Of a stretch of DNA of 64,000 nucleotides, positions 25,879-34,941 are shown piece after piece; position 1 is the first letter of the stretch, and the number at the start of each line of letters is the position of its first letter. A model generated the notes under the pieces. The model was not told the origin of the DNA. It saw only the letters and a list, made by a program, of their open reading frames with translations, and did not search any database. The position numbers and the translations under genes were made by a program. This stretch comes from an uncultured Psychrobacter sp. (GTDB lineage: Bacteria; Pseudomonadota; Gammaproteobacteria; Pseudomonadales; Moraxellaceae), in the NCBI RefSeq assembly GCF_947495825.1, contig NZ_CANMAH010000001.1, forward strand, positions 434,001-498,000. Direction: 5' to 3'.

Positions 25879-28859
25879 TATTTTTCATCCTCTAAAAAAT
25901 CAATGTCTTCTTCTGGTGCTAGGCAGGCACACTCTTCATCTGAGTACTCAAATTCAACGTTTTCAACGGCTTCAGACTCCTCCTCTTCTGTATCAATTTC
26001 TATACTCCAGTTATCTAGATATCCCACTAGTACTTCAGCGCCTTTAGACTCCATAGACATCAATCTATCAGTCCGCCCATGCGCATCCAATGTTCCTTCA
26101 ACAATCTGGCCATCATCCATCATCGCAACATAATCAACTTCACTAAAATCTCTATGATAAAACAAATCATAAACATCTAGCTTATTACTAAACAGCGGAA
26201 CGGTCTCAGGCATCATCGGTACAGAATAGTTTGCCCTTGCTCCAGAGACTAGCGCTTTCTTCACCGCCTTTATCTTAATCTCCCCCGGGCAAACGAGCTT
26301 AATCCCGCTCTCATCAATCGTCAGTGACGCCCCCGCGCTGGTTTGCAGCTTGATACGTTTAGGACTTGCGATATTCACCTGTCCCGACTCGCTACCGATG
26401 GTCATGGATTGCTGGCTGTGCAATTGCAGCTCACCCCCTTGTGCTTGTATCGCTAGCGGCTTTGTGTTGGCGCTGATATGCAGTCCTGATAGCGCAGCCT
26501 GTCCGGCTATCCCGGATAATGACTCGATAGTATCTGCCGTTAAGGTATAGTTGCCTGCCACCACATCCGATTGGGTAGCGCCTGATTGGCGTACGATGGT
26601 CTTGGCTGTGGTTAGGGTGTTGTTGCTTGATGCCAAAATACTGTCTTTGCTGACTACTAGTACATCGGGTGCGCCTAAGACTTCAGTTTGTAGCGTGTCG
26701 TCCATCACTTGCGCTGCGGTTTTAAAAGCTTCTATCGATTGATTAGCGGTCTTCATGGCTTTCGTCGATTGCAAGTGTGCTTGCTTAGCCTCTGCTAAGG
26801 TCTCACTCAGCTCTGTGCCAAGTTTCAGCTGGCGTTGTCCTGCGTCGTTGACCCACGCCGATTCATGCTCGGATTGACTGTGCCGGATCCCAAAGGTGGA
26901 GAGCAGTACGCCACTGTCTGCTGCGGCTTGCAAACCATGATCGGTGGCGAGGTTAACCCCGTGACCGCTTATCGTTGATTGATGGTTGCTGTAGCGATGG
27001 CGTAGGACGCCAAGCTCGAGGATGTGCTCATCTGGGGCAAAGACCGCTTTGTTGGTGGTCGTTGGGTGCTGTGCGTTAGCATGGGCGTTGGTATTAACGC
27101 TCCACTGCATGCCGATCTTGCTTGGGCTGTCATCAAAGAGAAGGCTGACTTCAGATTGATCGTTAAGTCCGTATTGAGCGATACCGGTTAACCAGCCGCT
27201 ATGCGCGTCGTCATCCTTGATTTGCGAATGTTCCATACCGCCACCATGCCATCTTGGTGAGGATCCGTTTTGTAGGTTATGTCTATTAGCCAGCCCCTCA
27301 TCGCGGTTGGTGATGTCTTTATTATCGGTGTCACCCATGCCGATACCGTCATAGAGGCTGCGGCTAATGAGCGGACTGTCTTTATCCCCGTACCAGTGGT
27401 TAAGTAGCACTGATTGTCCTAGCCTTGGGGTAAACTGCCAACCGTGAGTCGTACCTGAGGACAGTTGTAGGGATCTAAGCGGCGGGGTTACCCCATCATC
27501 ATGGGGACTGATACCAGCAGATACCGGAGTGGTGATGGTGCGCTGCAGACCGTCATCGGTCACTTGTGAAGCGTAGCTTGGGGTCGCTGAGGTAGTTTGA
27601 TCACCAGTACGGGCTTGGGTGACACCGGTATAGGTGCTACTGACAAAGGACTGCAAGCTTGGATAAGGACAGTAAGGAATAGCGGAGTCTAGTAGCGTGG
27701 CGGTTACCCAGATACCAGTGTCTCGGGCGATGTCGTAGCCATGCTCGGGTATGGCACTAAGTGCTGTTTGCGTTGCTCGCTGGACGCTGCGCATAAGCCA
27801 GTCTTTTATCAGCGTTTGATTGTGGTAGGAGACGCTATCACTGTTAGGTTCGATACCGACGATGGTCATGCTGGTACAGTATGTAGATAAACGACCAATA
27901 GAAGGTAGGCTGTTGATGCTAACTTGGCTACCGATATATAGGCCGCGCATGGCACCAGTGGCGGTATAGTATTCTCTATGGCAACCATTGGCGCGTAACC
28001 ATTGCTCAGCTAAGCGGGTAGCAGACGCATCGCTGTGCACTCGAGAGGGCGCCCCAAGTAGCACCGCGGTGTCATCAAACGCTAAGGGCGAGTCGTCATC
28101 TGCCACGCCTTCATAGATAGTATCAGCGGCGAGACCATCTGCGCGTACCATCACTGTACGGCTGCCTAATTGCTTGGCACTCATCTGTAGCGTATCGACG
28201 CTGTCTTGACCTGACTGTACTGATGACTTCTCGTAGTGATAGTCAAGTGGTGATAACTTATTCTCATCTAGCGCACTGACTAAAGACCAATAGCCAAGCT
28301 TGTCCACTGAGTCACCATCTACCCAATATGTGGTGACCCCAATATCGGCAAGCAAGCCGGTAATAAAATCATAGTCACTCACATCAGATTGGGTGCGAAT
28401 ACTAAGCGGTGCGGTCAGTTGCTCTGAGGACAATAGTTGCTCTGAGACTTGCCAATCAAAGTTATAATCGCTAAGAATGGCGGAGATAATATCGAAGGTG
28501 GATTGGTGGGTAAAGCTGCGAGTATGGATAGACTGGGTGAGTTGCCAGTCAGGCGTGATGATGTCAAGGGTGTAAAAATGCATGGCACCATCGGAATGCT
28601 GATAGCTGATGGCATTGATGAGTCCACAACGACAAGTAGGCTCTCGAGCTGTAGATAACGTAGTTAAACAAATAGGTTTGCTGATTAAGGATAAACACGA
28701 ATTGGCATCTAAGAAATCATAACTGAACACCAGTATATGACTAAACAAGCTTTGATTAAGGCTACTTGTCCAAAAAAAGGCGTTCGGATAAAGTGAGGTA
28801 GTCGCTAAAATGTCGCCGCTGACGTTGAGTTGGTGCAGACGAGCAGTTTGTGAAGGCAT
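25878..28859 (-). CDS. vgrG: Type VI secretion tip protein VgrG with acidic C-terminal extension
   Basis: A VgrG spike protein of about 993 residues from ATG 28859 (1011 if begun at the TTG at 28913; neither has a strong ribosome site). The N-terminal half matches the gp27-like region. The OB/gp5-like segment contains HGWQFTPRLGQSVLLNHWYG, and the DUF2345 beta-helix region follows, with IQAQGGELQLHSQQSMTIG. After that comes an added domain (VYDLFYHRDFSE, GQIVEGTLDAHGRTDRL) resembling a transthyretin-like adaptor, then a strongly acidic tail containing CAC. Such extensions often carry or dock effectors. Composition is more GC-rich than the downstream cassette genes. No other T6SS structural genes are in the window, so this is an orphan vgrG served by an apparatus encoded elsewhere. 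Confidence 0.92.
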   Translation of the reverse strand: MPSQTARLHQLNVSGDILATTSLYPNAFFWTSSLNQSLFSHILVFSYDFLDANSCLSLISKPICLTTLSTAREPTCRCGLINAISYQHSDGAMHFYTLDIITPDWQLTQSIHTRSFTHQSTFDIISAILSDYNFDWQVSEQLLSSEQLTAPLSIRTQSDVSDYDFITGLLADIGVTTYWVDGDSVDKLGYWSLVSALDENKLSPLDYHYEKSSVQSGQDSVDTLQMSAKQLGSRTVMVRADGLAADTIYEGVADDDSPLAFDDTAVLLGAPSRVHSDASATRLAEQWLRANGCHREYYTATGAMRGLYIGSQVSINSLPSIGRLSTYCTSMTIVGIEPNSDSVSYHNQTLIKDWLMRSVQRATQTALSAIPEHGYDIARDTGIWVTATLLDSAIPYCPYPSLQSFVSSTYTGVTQARTGDQTTSATPSYASQVTDDGLQRTITTPVSAGISPHDDGVTPPLRSLQLSSGTTHGWQFTPRLGQSVLLNHWYGDKDSPLISRSLYDGIGMGDTDNKDITNRDEGLANRHNLQNGSSPRWHGGGMEHSQIKDDDAHSGWLTGIAQYGLNDQSEVSLLFDDSPSKIGMQWSVNTNAHANAQHPTTTNKAVFAPDEHILELGVLRHRYSNHQSTISGHGVNLATDHGLQAAADSGVLLSTFGIRHSQSEHESAWVNDAGQRQLKLGTELSETLAEAKQAHLQSTKAMKTANQSIEAFKTAAQVMDDTLQTEVLGAPDVLVVSKDSILASSNNTLTTAKTIVRQSGATQSDVVAGNYTLTADTIESLSGIAGQAALSGLHISANTKPLAIQAQGGELQLHSQQSMTIGSESGQVNIASPKRIKLQTSAGASLTIDESGIKLVCPGEIKIKAVKKALVSGARANYSVPMMPETVPLFSNKLDVYDLFYHRDFSEVDYVAMMDDGQIVEGTLDAHGRTDRLMSMESKGAEVLVGYLDNWSIEIDTEEEESEAVENVEFEYSDEECACLAPEEDIDFLEDEK

Positions 28860-29028
28860 AAATGAAGTCTCATCATTGCTACAGTAAGAGCAAAACTGAT
28901 ATTTTATCGACAAAAGTTAATAAAATATCTAATGAGAAAAGTATAGGGTTTATTGAAACATTGTCAAGTATTAGTGACTTGATAATATCCTTCTTGTAAA
29001 AATGAATAATTCAAAACTACCCTGATTT

Positions 29029-31212
29029 TCACCACCATACTGGATCATCACTTGCCAAAGTTTCCAACAGTTTCCTAGAGCGCCTAACCTCAACCTCATT
29101 TGTAGACAATTCAGCAATAAAACGTGACGGCTTGTCAAAGTAACCTGAATAACTAGAAAAATAGTTTGGCGCAGTTAGGAACAGGCCAATCTTGGCACGA
29201 CTACAGGCCACATAAAATAATTTGCGCTCCTCTTCTAGCTCTTCAAAATCATCTAACGAGCGGTGATGCGGAGTAATACCATCGACCAATGAATTGACAA
29301 AGACCACTGGCCATTCAAGCCCTTTAGCACTATGAATGGTCGAAATCGTCACTTTATCTTTATCCTCTTCTGGCTGACTGGTCGTCGCTACTGAATCATT
29401 GGGCGGATCGAGTGCTAAGTTTTCTAAAAAATTATCAAGGCTACTATGTTCTGCTGCTAAGTTTTTAAGCACTCGAAAATCTTCACTACGCTCACGCCAG
29501 TTTTCTTCAATTAGCTTTAAAACAGGAATATAAAAATCCAGAATATACTCAATGACGGTCTCAACCGACTCTGCTTGATTCGCCTTAGTAAGAGTATTGT
29601 ATAAAGGTTTAAGCTGCTCGCTTTTTTTAGCAAACTTTGCCGTGAGCAATGGTTCAAATGAATTATTATCGGCATTAATCGCTTGAGTCAAACGCGTTGC
29701 AGTGACTGCCCCTACGCCTTTAAATAAGGTTAAGATACGGTGCCAAGCAATGGTGTCATTTGGATTATAGAGGATTTTGACAAATGCTAGGACATCTTTG
29801 ACATGCCGTCTTTCAATAAACTTAATCCCGCCTACCACGATGAATGGAATGTGACGCTCCATAAATTCAAGCTGTATATAGTTAGATTGAAAAGAGGTGC
29901 GGCACAGTACCGCAAAATCGTTGTAATCATGGTCTGGTTTTAGCGCCATGATTTTATCAGCGATGTATTTGGCCTCGCGGGTTTCATCACTCAAACGACT
30001 AAATACTGGCTTGTCACCTGTTATGCTCGCATTCGAATAAAGCTGCTTTTGATAGCCTAGCGTGATTTGTGCAGACAGTGCATTGATATAATTTAAAACA
30101 GCAGGCGTACTGCGGTAGTTTTGCTCAAGCTTGATAAGCTTGGCTTTAGGATAAGTCTCACCAAAAAGTAGAATATTTTCATAGTTTGCGCCGCGAAACG
30201 CATAAATACTCTGATTGTCATCGCCAACGACCATCAGTGACACCGATTCAGGCTCACAAATCAAATCTATCAGCTGCTTTTGCGGGATATTGGTATCTTG
30301 ATATTCATCAACCATGATGTAGCGATATTGACTTTGTAGCATTTGGCGAAAGGTATTATTAGTCTTTAAATGGCGTACGACTTGGCTAATAATGTCATCA
30401 AAATCGTAGAGATGATTGGCGCGCTTATACTCATGGAAATCAATGGCTAACTGCTCAATAATATGAATATGTACAGCGATATCAGGATAATTGCTTTCGA
30501 TTAAGTCGCGGATATGGATGCGTCTATTTCTAGAAGTGGAGATGATATTTTGTAAGGTCTTTTTACGCGGAAAGGCTTGGCTTTTGGTTTGCGCAGGATA
30601 TTTTTTTTCTTTATAAATTAAATCGATAGCGTCTTCACTATCACCTGTATCCAAGATAGTAAATCGTGGATTGATGCCGAGCAGCCCTGAATACTGACGC
30701 AACAGCATGTTGCAAAATGAATGAAAGGTGCCGCTAGTGATATCGTTTAGTGCTTTGCTGGTCGGTAGTCTGTCTTCTGCCAAGTCATCGTCTGATAACG
30801 TATCAGTTAATAAGACTTTGGCGCGACTTTTTATTTCATTCGCCGCTTTGCGGGTAAAGGTTAGTAGCAAGATACTTTTAGGGTTCACGCCATTTTCTAG
30901 CAGATAGCTTGTGCGGTAGGTTAACGTTTTGGTTTTACCAGAGCCAGCACCAGCGATGACCAACACCTTCCCTTCAATAGTAGTGGCTGCAAGCAGTTGG
31001 TTTGGATTTAGCTCACTGGCATAGTCCACTTTTGACCCCAAATCACTACTCAATCTTTGATTTAGCAGCTCAATACTTGCATCGTTATTAGCATCTATTA
31101 GATTTGCCTCAAGCTTTTTAATCGCTTTTTGCAGACGCGTAAGCTTGGGTTTTATCTCCTCAAAATTCTGCGGATACTTATAGCTTTGCGTGTCAAAAAT
31201 CGTAGTAGTCAT
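29029..31212 (-). CDS. UvrD/Rep-type superfamily 1 DNA helicase
   Basis: A 727-residue SF1A helicase. Walker A is in VIAGAGSGKTKTLTYR (about residue 85), motif II is DEYQD, motif III includes VVGDDNQSIYAFRGA, motif IV is QNYRS, and motif VI is near EEERKLFYVACSRAK. It should unwind DNA 3' to 5' using ATP. The length and lack of a typical UvrD C-terminal tail suggest a Rep/PcrA-like paralogue rather than canonical UvrD. It lies upstream of vgrG on the same strand with a 170-bp gap and is probably chromosomal backbone, not part of the T6SS island. A link to the island is possible but unsupported. Confidence 0.9.
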   Translation of the reverse strand: MTTTIFDTQSYKYPQNFEEIKPKLTRLQKAIKKLEANLIDANNDASIELLNQRLSSDLGSKVDYASELNPNQLLAATTIEGKVLVIAGAGSGKTKTLTYRTSYLLENGVNPKSILLLTFTRKAANEIKSRAKVLLTDTLSDDDLAEDRLPTSKALNDITSGTFHSFCNMLLRQYSGLLGINPRFTILDTGDSEDAIDLIYKEKKYPAQTKSQAFPRKKTLQNIISTSRNRRIHIRDLIESNYPDIAVHIHIIEQLAIDFHEYKRANHLYDFDDIISQVVRHLKTNNTFRQMLQSQYRYIMVDEYQDTNIPQKQLIDLICEPESVSLMVVGDDNQSIYAFRGANYENILLFGETYPKAKLIKLEQNYRSTPAVLNYINALSAQITLGYQKQLYSNASITGDKPVFSRLSDETREAKYIADKIMALKPDHDYNDFAVLCRTSFQSNYIQLEFMERHIPFIVVGGIKFIERRHVKDVLAFVKILYNPNDTIAWHRILTLFKGVGAVTATRLTQAINADNNSFEPLLTAKFAKKSEQLKPLYNTLTKANQAESVETVIEYILDFYIPVLKLIEENWRERSEDFRVLKNLAAEHSSLDNFLENLALDPPNDSVATTSQPEEDKDKVTISTIHSAKGLEWPVVFVNSLVDGITPHHRSLDDFEELEEERKLFYVACSRAKIGLFLTAPNYFSSYSGYFDKPSRFIAELSTNEVEVRRSRKLLETLASDDPVWW

Positions 31213-31310
31213 TATAAAATATGGCCTTAAATTTCAGTCAAAAGCTGTCTAGACAAAAAACAAGCTTGATTAACAATTTATCTCTAAATTATTTCGACAA
31301 TCTATAAAAA

Positions 31311-31366
31311 AACCTATCACCACTTTTCATAAGGCTTTGCAACGATATGAAAAGTAGTGACAGGTT
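31311..31366 (-). terminator. Long-stem terminator behind nlpD
   Basis: Arms of 21 bases (31311-31331 and 31346-31366) pair with only two mismatches around a 14-base loop. Read on the minus strand a T run follows. It lies 90 bp past the nlpD stop and should end the surE-nlpD transcript before the helicase gene. Confidence 0.8.
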
Positions 31367-31453
31367 ATAAGTATACGGTAGCTCTTAAGTCGCTGCTCTC
31401 TAACTTAGGCTAAATAATACCTAGGTTAACCAGCAGTTTAGTTGAATAATGCC

Positions 31454-32251
31454 TTAACGTCCCAAAACGGCACGCGGATCAATAGGATTACCATTTAGGC
31501 GTACTTGAAACTGTAGTGCTACTTGATTGGTCTGGCCACTACTACCCATACTGGCAATACGTTGACCACGCTGTACTGCTTCGCCTTCTCTAACCAGTAG
31601 TTGGCTATTATGCGCATAAGCGGTAATGTAGTCACCGCTATGACGAATCATAATAAGATTGCCATACTCGGTTAGCCCATCGCCCGCGTATAGTACCGTT
31701 CCACTTTGACTGGCAAGTACTGGATCACCTTCTCTACCGGCAAACCACATACCCATGTTGCCAGATGCAGCATCAAAATTACGAAGGACTTGATTACGGC
31801 TAGGATACTCGTAGCCAGCGGTCGAATTGGCAGTCACTTCATAAACAGGTGCCGAGCCAGTCGTAGGCGGCGGAGTGTATTGCGATGGCGGTGTCGTAGG
31901 CGTAGTGGCAACATTGTAGTTGTTATTACGTGCAGGACTTGCAGGCGCGCTTTGTTCACCATGCCAAAGCTTAAGCCATTGACCACTATAGATAGTATAT
32001 TTACTATCAAGGCCGTTCAGCGCTCCGATTTGACGATAATTTAAGCGATAACGTGCAGCAATCTGGCTAACCGTATCGCCACGTTTTACAAGATGATAGT
32101 TAGGGACACCTTGACTATTGGTAATAATTTTAGGAGCTGGTCGTGCAGAATTTTGATAGGTCGGCTTAGTAGCGCAGCCTGTCATCGCAACCGCCAGCGT
32201 TCCGACTAAGGCAGCAGTCGCTAACTGCGACCCAGAAATAAGATTTTTCAT
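31454..32251 (-). CDS. nlpD: NlpD-like lipoprotein with LysM and degenerate LytM/M23 domain
   Basis: From ATG 32251 (good AGGAAA ribosome site) this is a 265-residue lipoprotein with lipobox MTGC. The frame is open ten codons further upstream but starts there lack support. A LysM domain follows at about 50-95 (HLVKRGDTVSQIAARYRLN), then a Pro/Thr-rich linker, then an M23 domain at about 160-265. The zinc ligands are missing: the first motif reads GNMGMWFAG and the last HxH is LQFQ. Such degenerate LytM proteins activate the amidases that split daughter cells rather than cut peptidoglycan themselves, as NlpD does for AmiC. It is downstream of surE as in many gammaproteobacteria, but pcm and rpoS do not flank it. 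Confidence 0.88.
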   Translation of the reverse strand: MKNLISGSQLATAALVGTLAVAMTGCATKPTYQNSARPAPKIITNSQGVPNYHLVKRGDTVSQIAARYRLNYRQIGALNGLDSKYTIYSGQWLKLWHGEQSAPASPARNNNYNVATTPTTPPSQYTPPPTTGSAPVYEVTANSTAGYEYPSRNQVLRNFDAASGNMGMWFAGREGDPVLASQSGTVLYAGDGLTEYGNLIMIRHSGDYITAYAHNSQLLVREGEAVQRGQRIASMGSSGQTNQVALQFQVRLNGNPIDPRAVLGR

Positions 32252-32460
32252 ACAAGGTTTCCTATTCTTCATAGTGCTCACGTTCTTTATAGTACTTACA
32301 GTATAGTGCTCACGTTTATCGTGTTGTTATCTTTACCGTTTATAGAGTTATACCGCCGCTATTATACTCATAATAAGACTCTATTTATAGGATACGACTC
32401 TATTTATAAAAGCAGCTAAAAGTAGCCTCTGTTTCAGCAAACCTTAATTATAATCATAAA

Positions 32461-33354
32461 TTATAAGGCTAAAGCCGAAAACTTATTAAGCGTAGACGCT
32501 GGAGTATGATGCAAGCGTACGGGTGATAAGCTAATATAACCTGCTGCTACTGCCTGATCATCTGTATAAACACTTGTGTCATTACTGTCTGCTCTTGGTT
32601 GACCTTCAAGCTTAGGATTATCACTGACAAAGTCATTCACAGAGCGGTCAATAGACGTATTAATAGAAGCGTCCACATACTCTTTGGACGGCAGATTCTG
32701 GCATTTTTTTAAACACAACCAATAAGCATCACGGCCACGTGGGTCGACCATATGATATACAGGCTTCTCTATTAGACTATGTCCCAAACGCGTGATTTTG
32801 CGTCCCATAATATCCTCAGCCGTATCTACGTTTGGAATATTAATATTAAGCACATGATAAGGCAAACGCTTGAGCTCCTCTAATACAGGCGTTTTGGTCA
32901 ATATCTTGACGATCTCGTTTGCTGCCATTTGATAGTGGCTGGTTTGATCCTGTCCGTCACCTTTAATCCTATGACCCACCAATGAAGTTGCAATCGCTGG
33001 GACGCCAAAGAGCTGAGCGGTCAACGCGGCACCAAAAGTACCCGAAAACAAAACGTCTTGCCCTAAGTTTGCGCCTGAATTAATACCTGTGATGACGCAA
33101 TCAAACTGAGTATCAGCATAAAGCTCATGTAGCGCAAGGTAGACACAGTCTGCAGGTGAGCCATTAACTGCAATAAACCCTGATGGCAAGACATGAGGAT
33201 ACAAAGGCTGAGAGATATGAAGCGAGCTGGCACTACCGCTCTGCTCTTCATTGGGTGCAACGACTATGACTTCTCCGATTTGGCAAAGGGCTTGGTATAA
33301 CGCCAACAATCCTGGCGCGTGTATTCCATCATCATTACTGATTAAAAACTTCAT
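32461..33354 (-). CDS. surE: 5'/3'-nucleotidase SurE
   Basis: A 297-residue SurE phosphatase, slightly longer than the usual 250 because of a C-terminal extension. The metal site motif SNDDGIHAPG is at residues 6-15, and GSPADCVYLAL, SGINSGANLG and SGTFGAALTAQ are all typical. It removes phosphate from nucleoside monophosphates and is linked with stress survival. It precedes nlpD on the same strand, the conserved arrangement in gammaproteobacteria. The segment with SINTSIDRSVNDF before the conserved VRLHHTP region is a lineage-specific insertion. Confidence 0.95.
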   Translation of the reverse strand: MKFLISNDDGIHAPGLLALYQALCQIGEVIVVAPNEEQSGSASSLHISQPLYPHVLPSGFIAVNGSPADCVYLALHELYADTQFDCVITGINSGANLGQDVLFSGTFGAALTAQLFGVPAIATSLVGHRIKGDGQDQTSHYQMAANEIVKILTKTPVLEELKRLPYHVLNINIPNVDTAEDIMGRKITRLGHSLIEKPVYHMVDPRGRDAYWLCLKKCQNLPSKEYVDASINTSIDRSVNDFVSDNPKLEGQPRADSNDTSVYTDDQAVAAGYISLSPVRLHHTPASTLNKFSALAL

Positions 33355-34038
33355 GGCAGCTCAATATAGTTATATCTTATTTTTTGGCGACAGACTTAAA
33401 TATCATCACCGATTACTAACGTTTTATAACCAGCTATCTCATAGATATTAGCGATTAAAAACAAGTAGCATAAATCAATACTTTAATTTAAAAGACGACT
33501 TTTGTGTAACACCGCTTAACCGATAAATAAAGATATAGAAGGTGAAAAATGAAAAACTTGTAGTGACATATCATGGTCTAAAATAGACTTATCAGCATCA
33601 CAGTAATTGTAGTAATTAAGCCTATATGTATCGAGTTACTGTACGGCGTGGAAAAAGATTATACCTTAACCGAGCATAGTCATAAACAAACCTCTCACTT
33701 ACTGCCTTAAAATCAAGTATAATCAAACAGTTGAGTCTACACTCGCAAAAAATTGTCCATGCATTTAGTCTTTCATAATTTGATTTTGCGAACATATATA
33801 TCAACAACAGTTGGTCGCTTTTTAGCCTATTTTTTCGTTACAATAGGCAACAACGAACAACAATAGAGTGTTATCTATTAAGGCTTATGTAACTTAGGGA
33901 CAGATGCTACTGATATGTTGCTATCAATCGGCCTTAGGTCACAATATATCTACACATAAGTCAATATTTTATGTGACTTTTATTTTTTTTCCCATTACCA
34001 TAACACCATTAAATAACGTAAAGCGAGTGTGATACCGA
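33355..34038. other. 684-bp intergenic region, no gene seen
   Basis: The region separates divergent surE and a small exported-protein gene. It is AT-rich, has no convincing ORF with family features (a 61-codon frame at 33622-33807 looks like chance) and no clear RNA hairpin. Promoters of both flanking genes presumably lie here. Confidence 0.6.
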
Positions 34039-34485
34039 ATGAAGAATCAATCGATATTATCTATAATTTCTACAACGACAAGAATAGTTACAAAATCAGC
34101 TTCAAAGATTGGCATTATTGGGTTAATAGCCTCTGCTTCAATGTTAGCTCAAACATCCAATGCAGCTAGTGATAATGTATCTACCATTCCTCTGGATATG
34201 TCTGGCGTTAGTATTACTAAACATGAAATTGCGGTCATGCAAGTACTATCTGAAATTTGTCCACCGATGTTAAACAAAAGACAAAGACAACGTTTTTATA
34301 AATCTTATAATATACAATTGCATGAGCTTATGCCGTCTTTAGAGGATCCAAAGGCTGCTATACAATATTTATCAACGCAACAAGATTATCGTCAAATTTT
34401 GCAAAGTATTCGTAGCTGGACGCTTGGGTTCTCCAAACAAGACAATAAAGCCCTATGCGAAGACTTAGCAAATGCACAATACTAA
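34039..34485 (+). CDS. Small exported protein of a Moraxellaceae-type family
   Basis: A 148-residue protein with a signal peptide ending near residue 42 (IASASMLAQTSNA, then ASDN). The mature part is helical, with two cysteines (ICPPML and ALCED) that could form a disulfide. It resembles small conserved periplasmic proteins I associate with Moraxella and Psychrobacter (MCR_0457-like), from memory and with low certainty. No function is known. The ATG follows AAGCGAGTG. A heptamer tandem repeat begins exactly at its stop codon. It is followed after 450 bp by a D,D-carboxypeptidase gene. Confidence 0.65.
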   Translation: MKNQSILSIISTTTRIVTKSASKIGIIGLIASASMLAQTSNAASDNVSTIPLDMSGVSITKHEIAVMQVLSEICPPMLNKRQRQRFYKSYNIQLHELMPSLEDPKAAIQYLSTQQDYRQILQSIRSWTLGFSKQDNKALCEDLANAQY

Positions 34486-34524
34486 CTGCTAACTGCTAAC
34501 TGCTAACTGCTAACTGCTAACTGC
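34483..34524 (+). repeat. Heptamer tandem repeat TAACTGC x6
   Basis: Six perfect copies of TAACTGC run head to tail for 42 bp. The first TAA is the stop codon of the preceding gene, so copy number changes would not alter that protein. The unit length is not a multiple of three. It may be a variable-number locus; no function can be read. Confidence 0.9.
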
Positions 34525-34941
34525 GCGCAAAATATTCTGACTAAGCGCTTAATTATATAAGTATAAAAGTGTTAGTCAGTCGCTAATACGCCTTGCATAA
34601 TAATTTGTATAAACCAAGTTTGCTCCTTTCACTTTAAAAATTAATCGTGAGAGGGGCAAGCTTTTTGCGTTAAGCTACTACTTACTATCCCTTAATAAAC
34701 CTATTATCTATACAAAAGATAAACCCTATAGTATGGACTTAACGGCTCCTGCCACACGCTGTTTTTTAGGTTCCCCTCCTCTATGTTGCCAATGTCATTT
34801 TTATCGTATTTATTGTTTCCCCATTGGTTAGCATTTTGCTAAGATAAGGCCTTAATTTTATGTCAATCGTCATCTTTAAATACTTTTATAAGTATGGCTG
34901 GCGATAGATACATTGGGTTTCATGATGTGGTGTAACAATCT
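34525..34941. other. 417-bp intergenic region upstream of the D,D-carboxypeptidase gene
   Basis: No ORF of note. It probably holds the promoter and leader of the carboxypeptidase gene. I see no strong hairpin or known riboswitch pattern. Confidence 0.5.

Noticed and set aside
25878..28859. vgrG as a phage tail spike gene
   Set aside because: The DUF2345 region and linked effector/lipoprotein genes are typical of T6SS, and there are no phage structural genes nearby.
28960..28986. 10-bp hairpin between the helicase gene and vgrG as a terminator
   Set aside because: Stem has a mismatch and no T run on the minus strand; too weak to list as a terminator.
33622..33807. 61-codon minus-strand ORF in the surE upstream gap
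   Set aside because: No ribosome site, no family features and AT-rich composition; looks like chance.
34483..34524. CRISPR-like array
   Set aside because: The units are 7 bp with no spacers, so this is a simple tandem repeat. No CRISPR array or cas gene was seen anywhere in the window.
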